Origin: Candidatus Poribacteria bacterium
GTDB taxonomy: Bacteria; Poribacteria; WGA-4E; WGA-3G
Assembly (NCBI GenBank): GCA_003635185.1
Contig: PYJA01000015.1
Location: 8,249-72,248 of the forward strand
Direction of reading: 5' to 3'
DNA: 64,000 nucleotides
The position numbers and the translations under genes are program-made. This document shows positions 37,772-46,430 of the stretch, piece by piece; position 1 is the first letter of the stretch, and every line of letters starts with the position of its first letter. Under the pieces are notes generated by a model. The model was not told the DNA's origin. It ran no database searches and saw only the letters and a list, made by a program, of their open reading frames with translations.

Positions 37772-38716
37772 TTACTCTGACGGGTCATAAGGTTTTCCGA
37801 GTGCAAGTGGTGCCTCTGCTTTTCCGACAAAACCTGCCAACACCGCTAAACAAAGCACAAAAGGTAACATCAAAAACCACTGATATTGTACATCCCACCC
37901 AAATGCTTGGAATCGATTTTCCAGTGCAAACCCAAGACCAAAGAGTAGGGCAGCCCCACATGCTTTCACTGGATGCCACTTCCCGAAAATCACGATAGCC
38001 AACGCAATGAATCCGCGACCTGCTGTCATTCCGGGTGTGAAAATGGGTACATCCGCAAGTGATAGGTAGCCGCCTCCGATGCCTGCCATAGCCCCAGCAA
38101 ACAACAAACACATCGTCCGCAATAGTGAGACGTTTGACCCAACAGTAGAGATCGCTTTTGGATGCTCACCACAAGCGCGGACTCTTAGACCGAGTTGTGT
38201 CCGGTAAAGGAAAAAGTAGACGCAGGGGACGAGTAAAAAAGCTATGAAAACGATTATATTATGTGTAAAAAGTGCGTCTCCAAACAATGGAATCTGTGAC
38301 AGAAATGGCATATCGAATTGTTTGAAGATTGGAACGCTCTGCGGGCTACCTGTCTTCCCAAATAAACGTACATATACGACCTCGGTAAATCCTAATGCCA
38401 ATAGTGTTATTGCTGTGCCGATAACAACTTGATCTCCACGTAGTCTTATCGCAAAATACGCAAATAGGGCAGCAGTTAATAATCCACTCAATCCTGCTAC
38501 GAAGAGTCCTACCCACGGGGCAAGAAACGGTAGTCCTGCGGTATAAAAAGAACCTACCATTCCAAAAAGCGCGCCCATGAGCATCATGCCTTCAATACCG
38601 ATGTTAATCACACCAGCGCGTTGTGCCACCACTTCTCCTAATGCAGCAAGTAATAGGGGAGTTGCTCCACGGATCGTAGCTGCAAGAATATCTTCAAGTA
38701 TTGCTATAATATCCAT
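37772..38716 (-). CDS. BMP/nucleoside-type ABC transporter permease (second subunit)
   Basis: 314 residues. Polytopic; GVINIGIEGMMLMGALFGMV is the typical substrate-path motif of YufQ/NupQ and ribose/guanosine-type permeases, and GMTAGRGFIALAIVIFGKWHP is the coupling region. The start is ATG 38716, with AGGTG upstream; GTG 38749 is an alternative. It probably forms a heterodimer with the permease at 39102-40304 and uses the ATPase at 40297-41886. A substrate-binding lipoprotein was not seen nearby. Repeat-filled DNA (38717-39101) separates it from the other permease gene. Confidence 0.85.
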   Translation of the reverse strand: MDIIAILEDILAATIRGATPLLLAALGEVVAQRAGVINIGIEGMMLMGALFGMVGSFYTAGLPFLAPWVGLFVAGLSGLLTAALFAYFAIRLRGDQVVIGTAITLLALGFTEVVYVRLFGKTGSPQSVPIFKQFDMPFLSQIPLFGDALFTHNIIVFIAFLLVPCVYFFLYRTQLGLRVRACGEHPKAISTVGSNVSLLRTMCLLFAGAMAGIGGGYLSLADVPIFTPGMTAGRGFIALAIVIFGKWHPVKACGAALLFGLGFALENRFQAFGWDVQYQWFLMLPFVLCLAVLAGFVGKAEAPLALGKPYDPSE

Positions 38717-38886
38717 TTTTTTCACACCTATAATAACCCAAGTTGCCACCTATTTGCGAATACTCTTGTAGGAGGGGTTTCTAACCCTGATTTATAACAG
38801 AAAACATAAGAATCAGCGGAAATGCCTTGTTTTTTCGTAAAAAGCAGTGTCCACCATCTCGAAATCTTGTCCGTAGCAACTTAGGT

Positions 38887-39002
38887 TATATAGTGAAACC
38901 CACAATTACCTTTACATTGGCGAGGTTAGGAAACCTCGCCAGCGTTATGGTGTGGGGATTGTTGTTCATTGAAATGTCCACATATTTTCGGATTTTACTA
39001 TA
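38887..39002. repeat. MITE-like element with ATAGTG...ACTATA ends and GGCGAGGTT core
   Basis: The ends (TATATAGTGAAACCCACAAT and CATATTTTCGGATTTTACTA) match those of the element at 63388-63523, but the core is the hairpin GGCGAGGTTAGGAAACCTCG-CC (38919-38940). Another fragment follows at 39003-39098, sharing AGTGTCC and TAATTATAGGTTTT with 12112-12140. The rest of 38717-38886 holds nothing recognised. Confidence 0.55.
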
Positions 39003-39101
39003 ATAAATTAATCTTCATTTAGTTTGTGTTCCGTCCTTGTGCAAACTGACAGTCTGCGGGACAGCAGTGTCCAAGTAATTATAGGTTTTCCATATATCAT
39101 A

Positions 39102-40304
39102 CTACAACGTCCGTTTACGAAAGAATTTTACAGCACTTGCTCCAATGACGAAAAGGAGGATTATTGCTTGCATCATCAACGTGACTTGTCTGGAAATGCC
39201 AACCTCCGCCTCCATAGCAAACGAACCTTTAGCAAGTGCCCCAAATAACAGTGCTGTGGCAACCGTCATCAGTGGGTGCAACTTCGCTAATAAGGCAACA
39301 GCAATTGCTGTGTACCCGTAATCTGGTGAAAAATTTTCAGTAAGCCGATGAGGGACGAGTGCCATGATTTCAATTGCACCGCCGAGACCGGCAAGTGCCC
39401 CGCTTATGAAAAAAACGCGAAGCGTGTTATGTGAGATCGAAATTCCTGCCGCTTCTGCTGCTGCGGCTCCCTCTCCTACGGCACGGAGTTGATACCCAAA
39501 CGTTGTACGAAACAGAACATAGGTCAAGACAATAGCTAATATCACGGCAAGACCGGTGCCGAGATGAATTCGATGTGATTCAAAAAGGCGTGGTAGGAAC
39601 ACCCATTCAGCTATCGGATCGCTCTGTGGTCCTGTTTTTGATGTCTCCTGTAGTGGTCCACCGTCTATCATTAAACTCACAAAGTGAATCGCAATGTAAT
39701 TCAACATAATTGTGCTAATCACTTCGTTCACGCCCCGTGTTACCTTAAGAATAGCGGGAATAATTCCCCATATACCACCCGCTAAGATAGCGAAACTGAG
39801 ACAGAGCGGTACTGCTATCCAGGAGGTATTTGGAAAGAGTATGGCTATCTTCGTGCCAAACCATGTTGCCGCTAAAACACCCATCAGAAACTGCCCTTCA
39901 GCCCCGATATTCCACATCCCACACCGAAACGCTATGGCAACGGAAAGTCCTGTCATAAGAAAAGGCGTGCTTCTCACTAATGTTTCACTTACCGCGCTTA
40001 CAGAACCGAATGTTATGCCAATAGCTGCAGCATAAGCCTCTATCGGATTATAGCCAAACAAAAATATGATAATGCCATTTGTTATGAAGGCACTGGTTAA
40101 AATCAAGACTGGTGCCAATATCCATAGAAAAAAAGACAGGATTTTTTTCAAGATTCTAACACATACGGGTTTTACCTTTTGATACAAGGCAGCTACTAAA
40201 ATCAAAATCGGTGTTAGAATCCAAACAAAAAAAGACAGGATTTTTTTTAATATGCTGATACATACGGATTTTGCCTTTTGATACAAGGCAGTAAATTTAT
40301 TCAT
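39102..40304 (-). CDS. BMP/nucleoside-type ABC transporter permease (first subunit)
   Basis: 400 residues. Polytopic permease of the YufP/NupP type: RCGMWNIGAEGQFLMGVLAA, VSTIMLNYIAIHFV and SGALAGLGGAIEIMAL are family features. The first 66 or so residues are unusual: a 33-residue unit (YQKAKSVCISILKKILSFF plus a membrane helix) is followed by a second slightly diverged copy, adding an extra hydrophobic helix. Its start overlaps the end of the ATPase gene by 8 bases, so the two are cotranscribed. Substrate probably nucleosides or a related solute, from family only. Confidence 0.85.
   Translation of the reverse strand: MNKFTALYQKAKSVCISILKKILSFFVWILTPILILVAALYQKVKPVCVRILKKILSFFLWILAPVLILTSAFITNGIIIFLFGYNPIEAYAAAIGITFGSVSAVSETLVRSTPFLMTGLSVAIAFRCGMWNIGAEGQFLMGVLAATWFGTKIAILFPNTSWIAVPLCLSFAILAGGIWGIIPAILKVTRGVNEVISTIMLNYIAIHFVSLMIDGGPLQETSKTGPQSDPIAEWVFLPRLFESHRIHLGTGLAVILAIVLTYVLFRTTFGYQLRAVGEGAAAAEAAGISISHNTLRVFFISGALAGLGGAIEIMALVPHRLTENFSPDYGYTAIAVALLAKLHPLMTVATALLFGALAKGSFAMEAEVGISRQVTLMMQAIILLFVIGASAVKFFRKRTL
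40099..40296 (-). repeat. In-frame 99-base tandem duplication within the permease gene
   Basis: Two adjacent 99-base units (about 40099-40197 and 40198-40296) encode related 33-residue segments, each with a basic stretch and a hydrophobic helix (ILKKILSFF-WIL). They have diverged at several bases, so the copy is not a recent assembly artefact. Confidence 0.8.
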
Positions 40305-41886
40305 CCGTTTCTCCTGTCATCAATAGTCCTAATGCTTCAATGTTATCACGGTGTGCAGTGGCTTCAATTAGCCTTCCTCTTGACATCACATAGAGTCTAT
40401 CACTCATTTGCAAAACTTCGTCTAACTCCGTTGAAATCAGTAAAACAGATTTTTTTCGGTCTCGTTGTGCAAATAAATTTTGATGTACGTATTGTGCAGC
40501 ATTGACATCTAATCCACGGGTAGGGTTAACTGCAATAAGCAGCTCAGGTTGTGGTGATATTTCTCTGGCGAGAACAATTTTTTGTTGATTTCCACCCGAC
40601 AAAGCAGACGCAGGAATGTTGGCGGAAGATGGTCGAATATCATAAGTGTTAATAAGCTGCGTCGAGGCTCTATTTTTTGCTTTCTGACTTATTACTCCGC
40701 GTTTCGCTAAATGTTCAAAGTGTGTGATGTTCAACATCAGATTATCCGCTATAGAAAACGAAGTAATTATGCCCATTGTACGTCTATCTTCTGGAATGTA
40801 ACCGACACCACATTTGCGAATGTTCTTTGTTCCAGACGGTTGTCTGCCTAAAATCTCTACCGCTCCTGAAGTAATAGGACGTAATCCCATAATTGCTTCT
40901 GCCAATTCACGTTGACCGTTACCATCCACTCCGGCAATGCCAACAATTTCACCGCGATATGCTTGTATAGAGACATCCAAAACTGCGTTTTCATTGCGGC
41001 TTCCCGGAACTGTCAGTCCTGAAACATTGAGCACTAAATCTGTTGTCGCTTTATTTTCTTTCCGTTCTACTTCCGAGAGTTCTTCACCAAGCATTTCCCT
41101 TGCAAGTCCAGGAGCAGAAAGTTCACCTGTCTTTCCGTGATATACCTTCTTGCCATGCCTCAAGACTGTTATCCTATCACTGATTTCCAAAACCTCCTTC
41201 ATTTTGTGGCTAATAAAGATGATTGAGCGGTTATCAGCTTGTAATGCACGCAGAATTTTAAAAAAACCGGTTACTTCTTGCGGACTGAGAACTGCTGTCG
41301 GTTCATCAAGTATGAGAATACGCGCGTCCACTGCAAGGGCTTTTAGAATTTCAACTCGTTGTTTCAATCCTACTGAAAGCGTGCGTACAAGCACACTCGG
41401 ATCAACAGCCAGACCGAACCTGTTTGACAGTGCTTCAGTGAGTCGGATCGCGTCACTTTTTTTATAGCGAAACGTGCTGAGTTTTGAGGGGATTCCATTT
41501 TCTTCGGGCGGGGATTCCGTCCCAGATTCAATTGAATCTGTATTTCCATCTTTTGAGCTGAATTGCGCAACAGTGAGTGCGATGTTTTCAGCAACAGTGA
41601 GATTCTCAATTAGCATAAAATGCTGATGCACCATGCCGATGCCGCTTGCAATTGCGTCGCGTGGAGATTTGAATACTTTTGATTTACCAAAGATACGAAT
41701 GTTTCCACCTGATGGTTGGTGAAGTCCATAGATGAGATTCATGAGAGTGGACTTTCCAGCACCGTTCTCCCCTAAAATCGCGTGTATTTCTCCGGCTTGT
41801 AGTTCAAAATCTACATTGTCAACAGCGATAAGGTCACCGAATGCCTTCGTAAGTTTCTGAAGTTCAAGGATGTTTTCTGTTTCCAT
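40297..41886 (-). CDS. Double-domain ABC transporter ATPase (nucleoside/sugar type)
   Basis: 529 residues with two ABC cassettes, as in YufO/RbsA-like proteins. First cassette: Walker A ILGENGAGKSTLM, signature LSVGLKQRVEIL, Walker B ILILDEPTAVLSP. Second: degenerate P-loop AGVDGNGQREL, signature LSGGNQQKIVLAREI, and VNPTRGLD. A region rich in E, S and P (GNTDSIESGTESPPEENG) is inserted in the first cassette. It powers the two permeases downstream. It starts directly after the DUF6807 gene ends (ATG 41886). Confidence 0.87.
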   Translation of the reverse strand: METENILELQKLTKAFGDLIAVDNVDFELQAGEIHAILGENGAGKSTLMNLIYGLHQPSGGNIRIFGKSKVFKSPRDAIASGIGMVHQHFMLIENLTVAENIALTVAQFSSKDGNTDSIESGTESPPEENGIPSKLSTFRYKKSDAIRLTEALSNRFGLAVDPSVLVRTLSVGLKQRVEILKALAVDARILILDEPTAVLSPQEVTGFFKILRALQADNRSIIFISHKMKEVLEISDRITVLRHGKKVYHGKTGELSAPGLAREMLGEELSEVERKENKATTDLVLNVSGLTVPGSRNENAVLDVSIQAYRGEIVGIAGVDGNGQRELAEAIMGLRPITSGAVEILGRQPSGTKNIRKCGVGYIPEDRRTMGIITSFSIADNLMLNITHFEHLAKRGVISQKAKNRASTQLINTYDIRPSSANIPASALSGGNQQKIVLAREISPQPELLIAVNPTRGLDVNAAQYVHQNLFAQRDRKKSVLLISTELDEVLQMSDRLYVMSRGRLIEATAHRDNIEALGLLMTGETDE

Positions 41887-42738
41887 CTACACCATACACC
41901 ATTTCTCAGCTCTGGCAGTTGTTAGTTCTCCATCGTAAGCAACGAACCGAAGGGCAATCTTCCACGTCTCATTTTGGGGAGTTGAAATAGTACCTGTTTG
42001 CGTAGGATTATAGAGTGCCATGCCGTAATCCCGAATGAACCACGGGCCGCGGATTTCTTCCTCAAGTATCATCATAAAGACACCAAAATGACCGTGCCCA
42101 GGCAATTGATTTTGGTATGCTACAAAATCTGATGTGTTTTCGTCTATGACTTCGACTTTTCCTCTGCGGTTGTTGTCACCAATGACAACACCTCCCATAA
42201 CCGGTAAAAGTCTCGGTTCAACACGCATGCCGATACTTCCATACTTGGTTTGCGGGTATTCAACGTCACCATAGTTCGCAATCTTTTCACTTGTCATTTC
42301 GCATACCGTGCCATCGGCAATGGAGTATAGATTGACAGTCCGAACTTCATCAATTAAAGGCTCTTCGTTAGCATCGCGCCAGATAACCTTCTGAACGAAT
42401 TGAACACCATCTGCATGTGGTGCTATATCAATTTCTTTCTCCGTTTCCATACGTCCCAAATTCTCAAAGAGTCTGTCTGTAAAGGAACGGCGTGGCGGTG
42501 ATCCCCAAAACCATGCTTCCCGGTCTTCAACCTTCACAGGTGCTTGTCCTACAAAGATGCCGTTATGAAACGGATGGTCAAAAGCGAATTCCTGAATTAC
42601 AGTGTGTCCAGCAGGCGTATAGAATGGAAAGACAAAGGGACGGTAAAAATTTGCTCCGACACCTCCTAAACAACGACTCGTATCGATATCAACAACTAAA
42701 TGTGTTCTGGCATTAACTATTACTTCAAACTTACTCAT
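41887..42738 (-). CDS. DUF6807 (PmoA-like) family protein
   Basis: 283 residues. HPFHNGIFVGQ, WFWGSPPRR, EMTSEKIANYGDVEYPQTK, YGSIGMRVEPRLLPVMGG and DYGMALYNPTQTG are features of the DUF6807 family, annotated PmoA in many planctomycete-type genomes without evidence of methane oxidation. The fold probably resembles galactose mutarotase, suggesting a carbohydrate role. It abuts the ABC ATPase gene, so it could process what the transporter imports. Function unproven. Confidence 0.72.
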   Translation of the reverse strand: MSKFEVIVNARTHLVVDIDTSRCLGGVGANFYRPFVFPFYTPAGHTVIQEFAFDHPFHNGIFVGQAPVKVEDREAWFWGSPPRRSFTDRLFENLGRMETEKEIDIAPHADGVQFVQKVIWRDANEEPLIDEVRTVNLYSIADGTVCEMTSEKIANYGDVEYPQTKYGSIGMRVEPRLLPVMGGVVIGDNNRRGKVEVIDENTSDFVAYQNQLPGHGHFGVFMMILEEEIRGPWFIRDYGMALYNPTQTGTISTPQNETWKIALRFVAYDGELTTARAEKWCMV

Positions 42739-42784
42739 TATTCACCAAATTTTGATCAATATGTCAATTTGAAATGCTGATCGG

Positions 42785-42838
42785 CGCGCTTTGCAAAGCG
42801 CGTCTACCTGTGAATGTAAGAGGCGCAATGAATTGCGC
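42785..42838. repeat. Two palindromes between the DUF6807 and S9 peptidase genes
   Basis: An 18-base perfect palindrome (CGCGCTTTGCAAAGCGCG, 42785-42802) is followed by GCGCAAT-GA-ATTGCGC (42823-42838). Both are GC-rich and could form hairpins that end the S9 peptidase transcript; they look like part of the dispersed palindrome set. Confidence 0.5.
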
Positions 42839-42889
42839 GACTACAAACGCTGCAAATGCTAAGAAATGTTCATTTAATCTTATAATTCA

Positions 42890-45058
42890 CTATAGATGTT
42901 TTTGAAACCAATCCAAAATTCGTTTCTGGTAATCAGTCCGGTGTTCAGGTCGCCATTCAGTGGCAGGGTGTCCTTCACCTCTGTACCATACAAAAGTTGC
43001 TTTCTTCTTAAGTCTACGTAATCCAGAGAAAAGTTCTCCAGATTGTGCGTAGTCATCACCTCCAAAACCTTCACCGCAATAAATGAGTACAGGGGTTTCA
43101 ATCTTATCCAAATGAAATATAGGTGAGTTGTCAATATATTTCTGTCGTTGTTCCCAGAGCGAACCGCCCATACGTCCCTGTCCCTCTTCTGCCCAACCAA
43201 TGCCACTACTATGTCCCTGTTTCGAAAGTCTCCCATAAACGCTGGTCAGATTGTAGATACCACCACCGCAAACTGCGGCTTTGAAACGGGTGATTTGTGT
43301 TATGAGTCCAACTGTGCAATATCCACCGTAACTGAATCCCATTATTCCTAACCTATTTTCATCGGCGATACCCATTTCAACTACCTCGTCTATTGCTGGT
43401 AGGACAAATCCTGGCATATCTACTAATGAATTGGTAGATTCAGGTGGCATGTCAACACCGAGAACTGCAAAACCTTGGGCAGCAAGGAGTTGAAAGTTAA
43501 TTTCTTCAACAGCCAACCCGAAAGTGTAAACCTTTCTTGATAAGTCCTGACCGGGATAGACCTTCGTAATCAAAGGATAACGTCTTCCTTCCTCATAGTC
43601 GGCAGGCAGAATCAAAACACCTCGTAAATGCTTGTCTTCTGCTGTTTTTGATTCAATTAAACGCACCTCACCATAGCGTAAGTCACGCAGATGCGGATTA
43701 AGATCAGTAACTTGCTGTTGTTTTCCAGTAACTGTATCATACATCCATACTTCCTCAGGGTAAGTTGCATTTTGTGCTCTATAGAAAAGCTTCGTTCCGT
43801 TCCCTGAAGGTGTGGATAGGTAAATTTTTTGCTCAAACAGACAGGTAGTACTTGCTGCAGCTGTATTTATCAAATAAAAACCATCTTTCTTTGTTTCGGG
43901 ATCATGGGTTCGGATGCATATAGATTGTTCTTCATTTGATTGCCAGATAACATGTGTATCTCTCTCAGCAACGAGACCGATGATGTGTCGGTCCAATCCT
44001 TCTGTAAGTTTTCGTGTATTGCTTCCGTCTGGTGCAATCTCCCACACATGTCCATCAAAACCGCAGAAAACCGAGGTGCCTGATGCGTTCCATAACGGAC
44101 GTGTGAAAAAGTGGGGGCTCTCTGCAAAGTTCGTAGTGAGGTTTTTTTGTTCATCACCCTGTGTTGATGTCAAAAACAGACCATCCGGGTGGGTATATAT
44201 TAGTTGTTTGCCATTTGGTGCCCAACTCACGAATCGCGATCCAAATCTGATATTTGTTGCCAAGCACCTCATTGATGATCCATCTAAAGGCACTAATAAT
44301 AACTCAAAGAAAACATCTTGAGAAGTTAAACTTTCCGATCCTATTATGTTGAGCACTGCAACTGCAGTATCATCAGGAGAGAGATACATTTCTGCTACAT
44401 ATAATCCACGTGTGAGAAATGATACGTCACCAGTGTCAACATTAAAAACACCTAAGTCTCCCTGAACCCATGCGAACCGACTTAGTTCTTCATCTGAACC
44501 CAGCTGCTCACCTGTATCAGTATGCCAGACATTGACGACTTGTCCCTCAGAATCAGGAGAAATAATTGTGGAAAAATCTATATCTTCTGGACGTAGTTTT
44601 GTGATGATATATTTCCCATCTGATGTCCACTGCGGCACTTCATAACCTTCTATTGGACTCATCGGCTTTTCACTAATTCGCCGCTGTTTATCTTCTTTTT
44701 TATCCCAAACCCACAGTTGCGGAGCACCCATTCGATCGGAACAAAATGCGACATAACGTCTATCTGGAGACCATCTTGGTGCCCAGTCTACCCCTACATC
44801 AGAACCGAGTTGATGGGATTCCTTTGTTTTGATATTGGTGACCCAAACCTCATCACAATGATGATAAGCTGGTGCTCCGGTAGGTAAAAGTTTTGAGTAT
44901 TCTGTCGTTTCTTGTTCGGATGATGACTTTCGACTGGGATCCTTCACGACATAGGCAAGAGATTCTCCATCTGGGGAAAGCTGGAATCGCGAAACTGATG
45001 CAAATGAAAGAGATTTCATTTTAAGTACATCTGAAATGGTTAATGTTTTGTGAGCCAT
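42890..45058 (-). CDS. S9 family prolyl-oligopeptidase-like peptidase
   Basis: 722 residues. The N-terminal part is a beta-propeller of TolB/PD40-like repeats (APRWSPDRRYVAFCSDRMG, WAPNGKQLIYTHPDG). The C-terminal alpha/beta-hydrolase domain has Ser in GIMGFSYGGYCTV, Asp likely in IYCGEGFGGDDY, and His in WYRGEGHPATEW. No signal peptide is seen, so it is probably cytoplasmic and acts on peptides. AAGGA precedes ATG 45058. It is separated from the transporter group by repeat DNA. Confidence 0.9.
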   Translation of the reverse strand: MAHKTLTISDVLKMKSLSFASVSRFQLSPDGESLAYVVKDPSRKSSSEQETTEYSKLLPTGAPAYHHCDEVWVTNIKTKESHQLGSDVGVDWAPRWSPDRRYVAFCSDRMGAPQLWVWDKKEDKQRRISEKPMSPIEGYEVPQWTSDGKYIITKLRPEDIDFSTIISPDSEGQVVNVWHTDTGEQLGSDEELSRFAWVQGDLGVFNVDTGDVSFLTRGLYVAEMYLSPDDTAVAVLNIIGSESLTSQDVFFELLLVPLDGSSMRCLATNIRFGSRFVSWAPNGKQLIYTHPDGLFLTSTQGDEQKNLTTNFAESPHFFTRPLWNASGTSVFCGFDGHVWEIAPDGSNTRKLTEGLDRHIIGLVAERDTHVIWQSNEEQSICIRTHDPETKKDGFYLINTAAASTTCLFEQKIYLSTPSGNGTKLFYRAQNATYPEEVWMYDTVTGKQQQVTDLNPHLRDLRYGEVRLIESKTAEDKHLRGVLILPADYEEGRRYPLITKVYPGQDLSRKVYTFGLAVEEINFQLLAAQGFAVLGVDMPPESTNSLVDMPGFVLPAIDEVVEMGIADENRLGIMGFSYGGYCTVGLITQITRFKAAVCGGGIYNLTSVYGRLSKQGHSSGIGWAEEGQGRMGGSLWEQRQKYIDNSPIFHLDKIETPVLIYCGEGFGGDDYAQSGELFSGLRRLKKKATFVWYRGEGHPATEWRPEHRTDYQKRILDWFQKHL

Positions 45059-45303
45059 CTTTTATCCTTATTTTGTTTTCAATTGCAGGACGCAAGCAGT
45101 TTAATTTGCCTATCTACCGCACAATTATTGCTTGATAAAGTATATGTTATCAATCCAGAGATGTCAACATCAATTTGAGGCAAATTCAGAGTCGTTCAAT
45201 TGTTGGGTTTTTCTCAATATTTTAGATACGGTCGCTCGGACAGGAAGAACCCTTTGAAAAAGTTAGAATTTATAGGAAAATTGAATGGCTCTGATCAGTC
45301 TAT

Positions 45304-45339
45304 CACATAGTTGTTTTCAACAACTATGTGTGGTATACT
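45304..45339 (+). promoter_or_regulatory. Promoter overlapped by a 12-base-arm palindrome
   Basis: CACATAGTTGTT (45304-45315), a 3-base centre and AACAACTATGTG (45319-45330) form a perfect inverted repeat. TTGTTT (45311-45316) and TATACT (45334-45339), 17 bases apart, form a promoter pointing to the acyltransferase at 45392. The palindrome covers the -35 and most of the spacer, as expected of an operator. The repressor is unknown. The rest of 45059-45303 shows nothing recognised. Confidence 0.5.
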
Positions 45340-45391
45340 CTAAACATTTGGAATGAAAATTTGTTCACTGAATTCTGGCTGAGGCGACACG

Positions 45392-46297
45392 ATGCCACGA
45401 AACAAATGGAAGGATAATATTGTATATAGAATCGTTTTAGTTTTTAGTTGGGTTTGCCGTATTCTTCCAAGAAATTGGGCGATGGGCCTCGGTAGTGCTA
45501 TTGGCAAATGCCTCTATCGGATTCTGAAAAAACGGAGACAGATTGCCCTCAACAACTTGCAGATAGCCTTTGGAAATAACTTTGTGGAAACGCGCCGACA
45601 AGAAATATGTAAAGCAAGCTTCATTAACCTTGGGAAAACTGTAATAGAATTCATGCGTTTTCCGAAATTGAACACCGAGAATATCTGGCGTGAAGTTACA
45701 GTATATGGCAAAGAACACCTCAATTCCGCTTTGGAAAAAGGAAAAGGGGCGATTGTGTTTTTACCACATTTTGGAAATTGGGAGCTCCTTTCACTTGTTT
45801 ACGGTATGCTTATTCCAAATAGGGCAAAAGCAATTGCTTTTCCGTTGAAAAACGTACGGTTGAACGATTTAATTTGGCGATACCGACAACTTTTAAGTTT
45901 AGAATTAATTCCACGAAAAAACGCAGTTCGCGCGACCCTACGTGCCTTAAAAAACAACGATGCTATCGGGTTCTTTGCGGATCAAAACGCTGGCGATCAA
46001 GGTATATTTATAGATTTCTTCGGCAAACCTGCTTCCGCGGCAAAAGGCCCCGTATCTCTTGCGCTCAAAACCGGCGCGCCGCTCCTTTTTTCTTTGGATA
46101 TTCGACAACCAAATGACCAGCATCACATCCATATTTCGCCACCAATCCATTTGGAATCCTCCGGCAATTTTGAGCATGATGTAGAATTGTATACAGCACA
46201 TCTTATGAAACATTTGGAAAAATACATACAGGAATATCCTGACCAATGGCTTTGGCTACACAACCGATGGAAAACACAACCAAATCCGAATTCATAG
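45392..46297 (+). CDS. LpxL/HtrB-like lipid A acyltransferase
   Basis: 301 residues. The catalytic H-x4-E motif is in VFLPHFGNWELLSL; KNVRLNDLIWRYRQ, IPRKNAVRATLRAL, IGFFADQNAGDQGIFIDFFG and PVSLALKTGAPLLF are typical of LpxL/LpxM. The C-terminus WLWLHNRWKTQP is also a family mark. It transfers acyl chains to lipid A or a similar lipid at the inner membrane. GAGG lies 7 bases before ATG 45392. The gene supports a lipid A-type outer membrane. Confidence 0.88.
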   Translation: MPRNKWKDNIVYRIVLVFSWVCRILPRNWAMGLGSAIGKCLYRILKKRRQIALNNLQIAFGNNFVETRRQEICKASFINLGKTVIEFMRFPKLNTENIWREVTVYGKEHLNSALEKGKGAIVFLPHFGNWELLSLVYGMLIPNRAKAIAFPLKNVRLNDLIWRYRQLLSLELIPRKNAVRATLRALKNNDAIGFFADQNAGDQGIFIDFFGKPASAAKGPVSLALKTGAPLLFSLDIRQPNDQHHIHISPPIHLESSGNFEHDVELYTAHLMKHLEKYIQEYPDQWLWLHNRWKTQPNPNS

Positions 46298-46353
46298 GAA
46301 AATTGATAGTTTTGAGCTGTAGTCACTTTTTTTAAAATTGCATTGCACTTATC

Positions 46354-46383
46354 TTGAAATTGTGGTAAACTATAAGATATAAA
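46354..46383 (+). promoter_or_regulatory. Possible promoter of the S41 protease gene
   Basis: TTGAAA (46354-46359) and TATAAA (46378-46383) are 18 bases apart, 47 bases before the ATG at 46431. Moderate consensus match only. Confidence 0.4.
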
Positions 46384-46430
46384 ATACAATACAGAACTAT
46401 GAACCAAATTAACCGCAGTGGAGTATTCTC

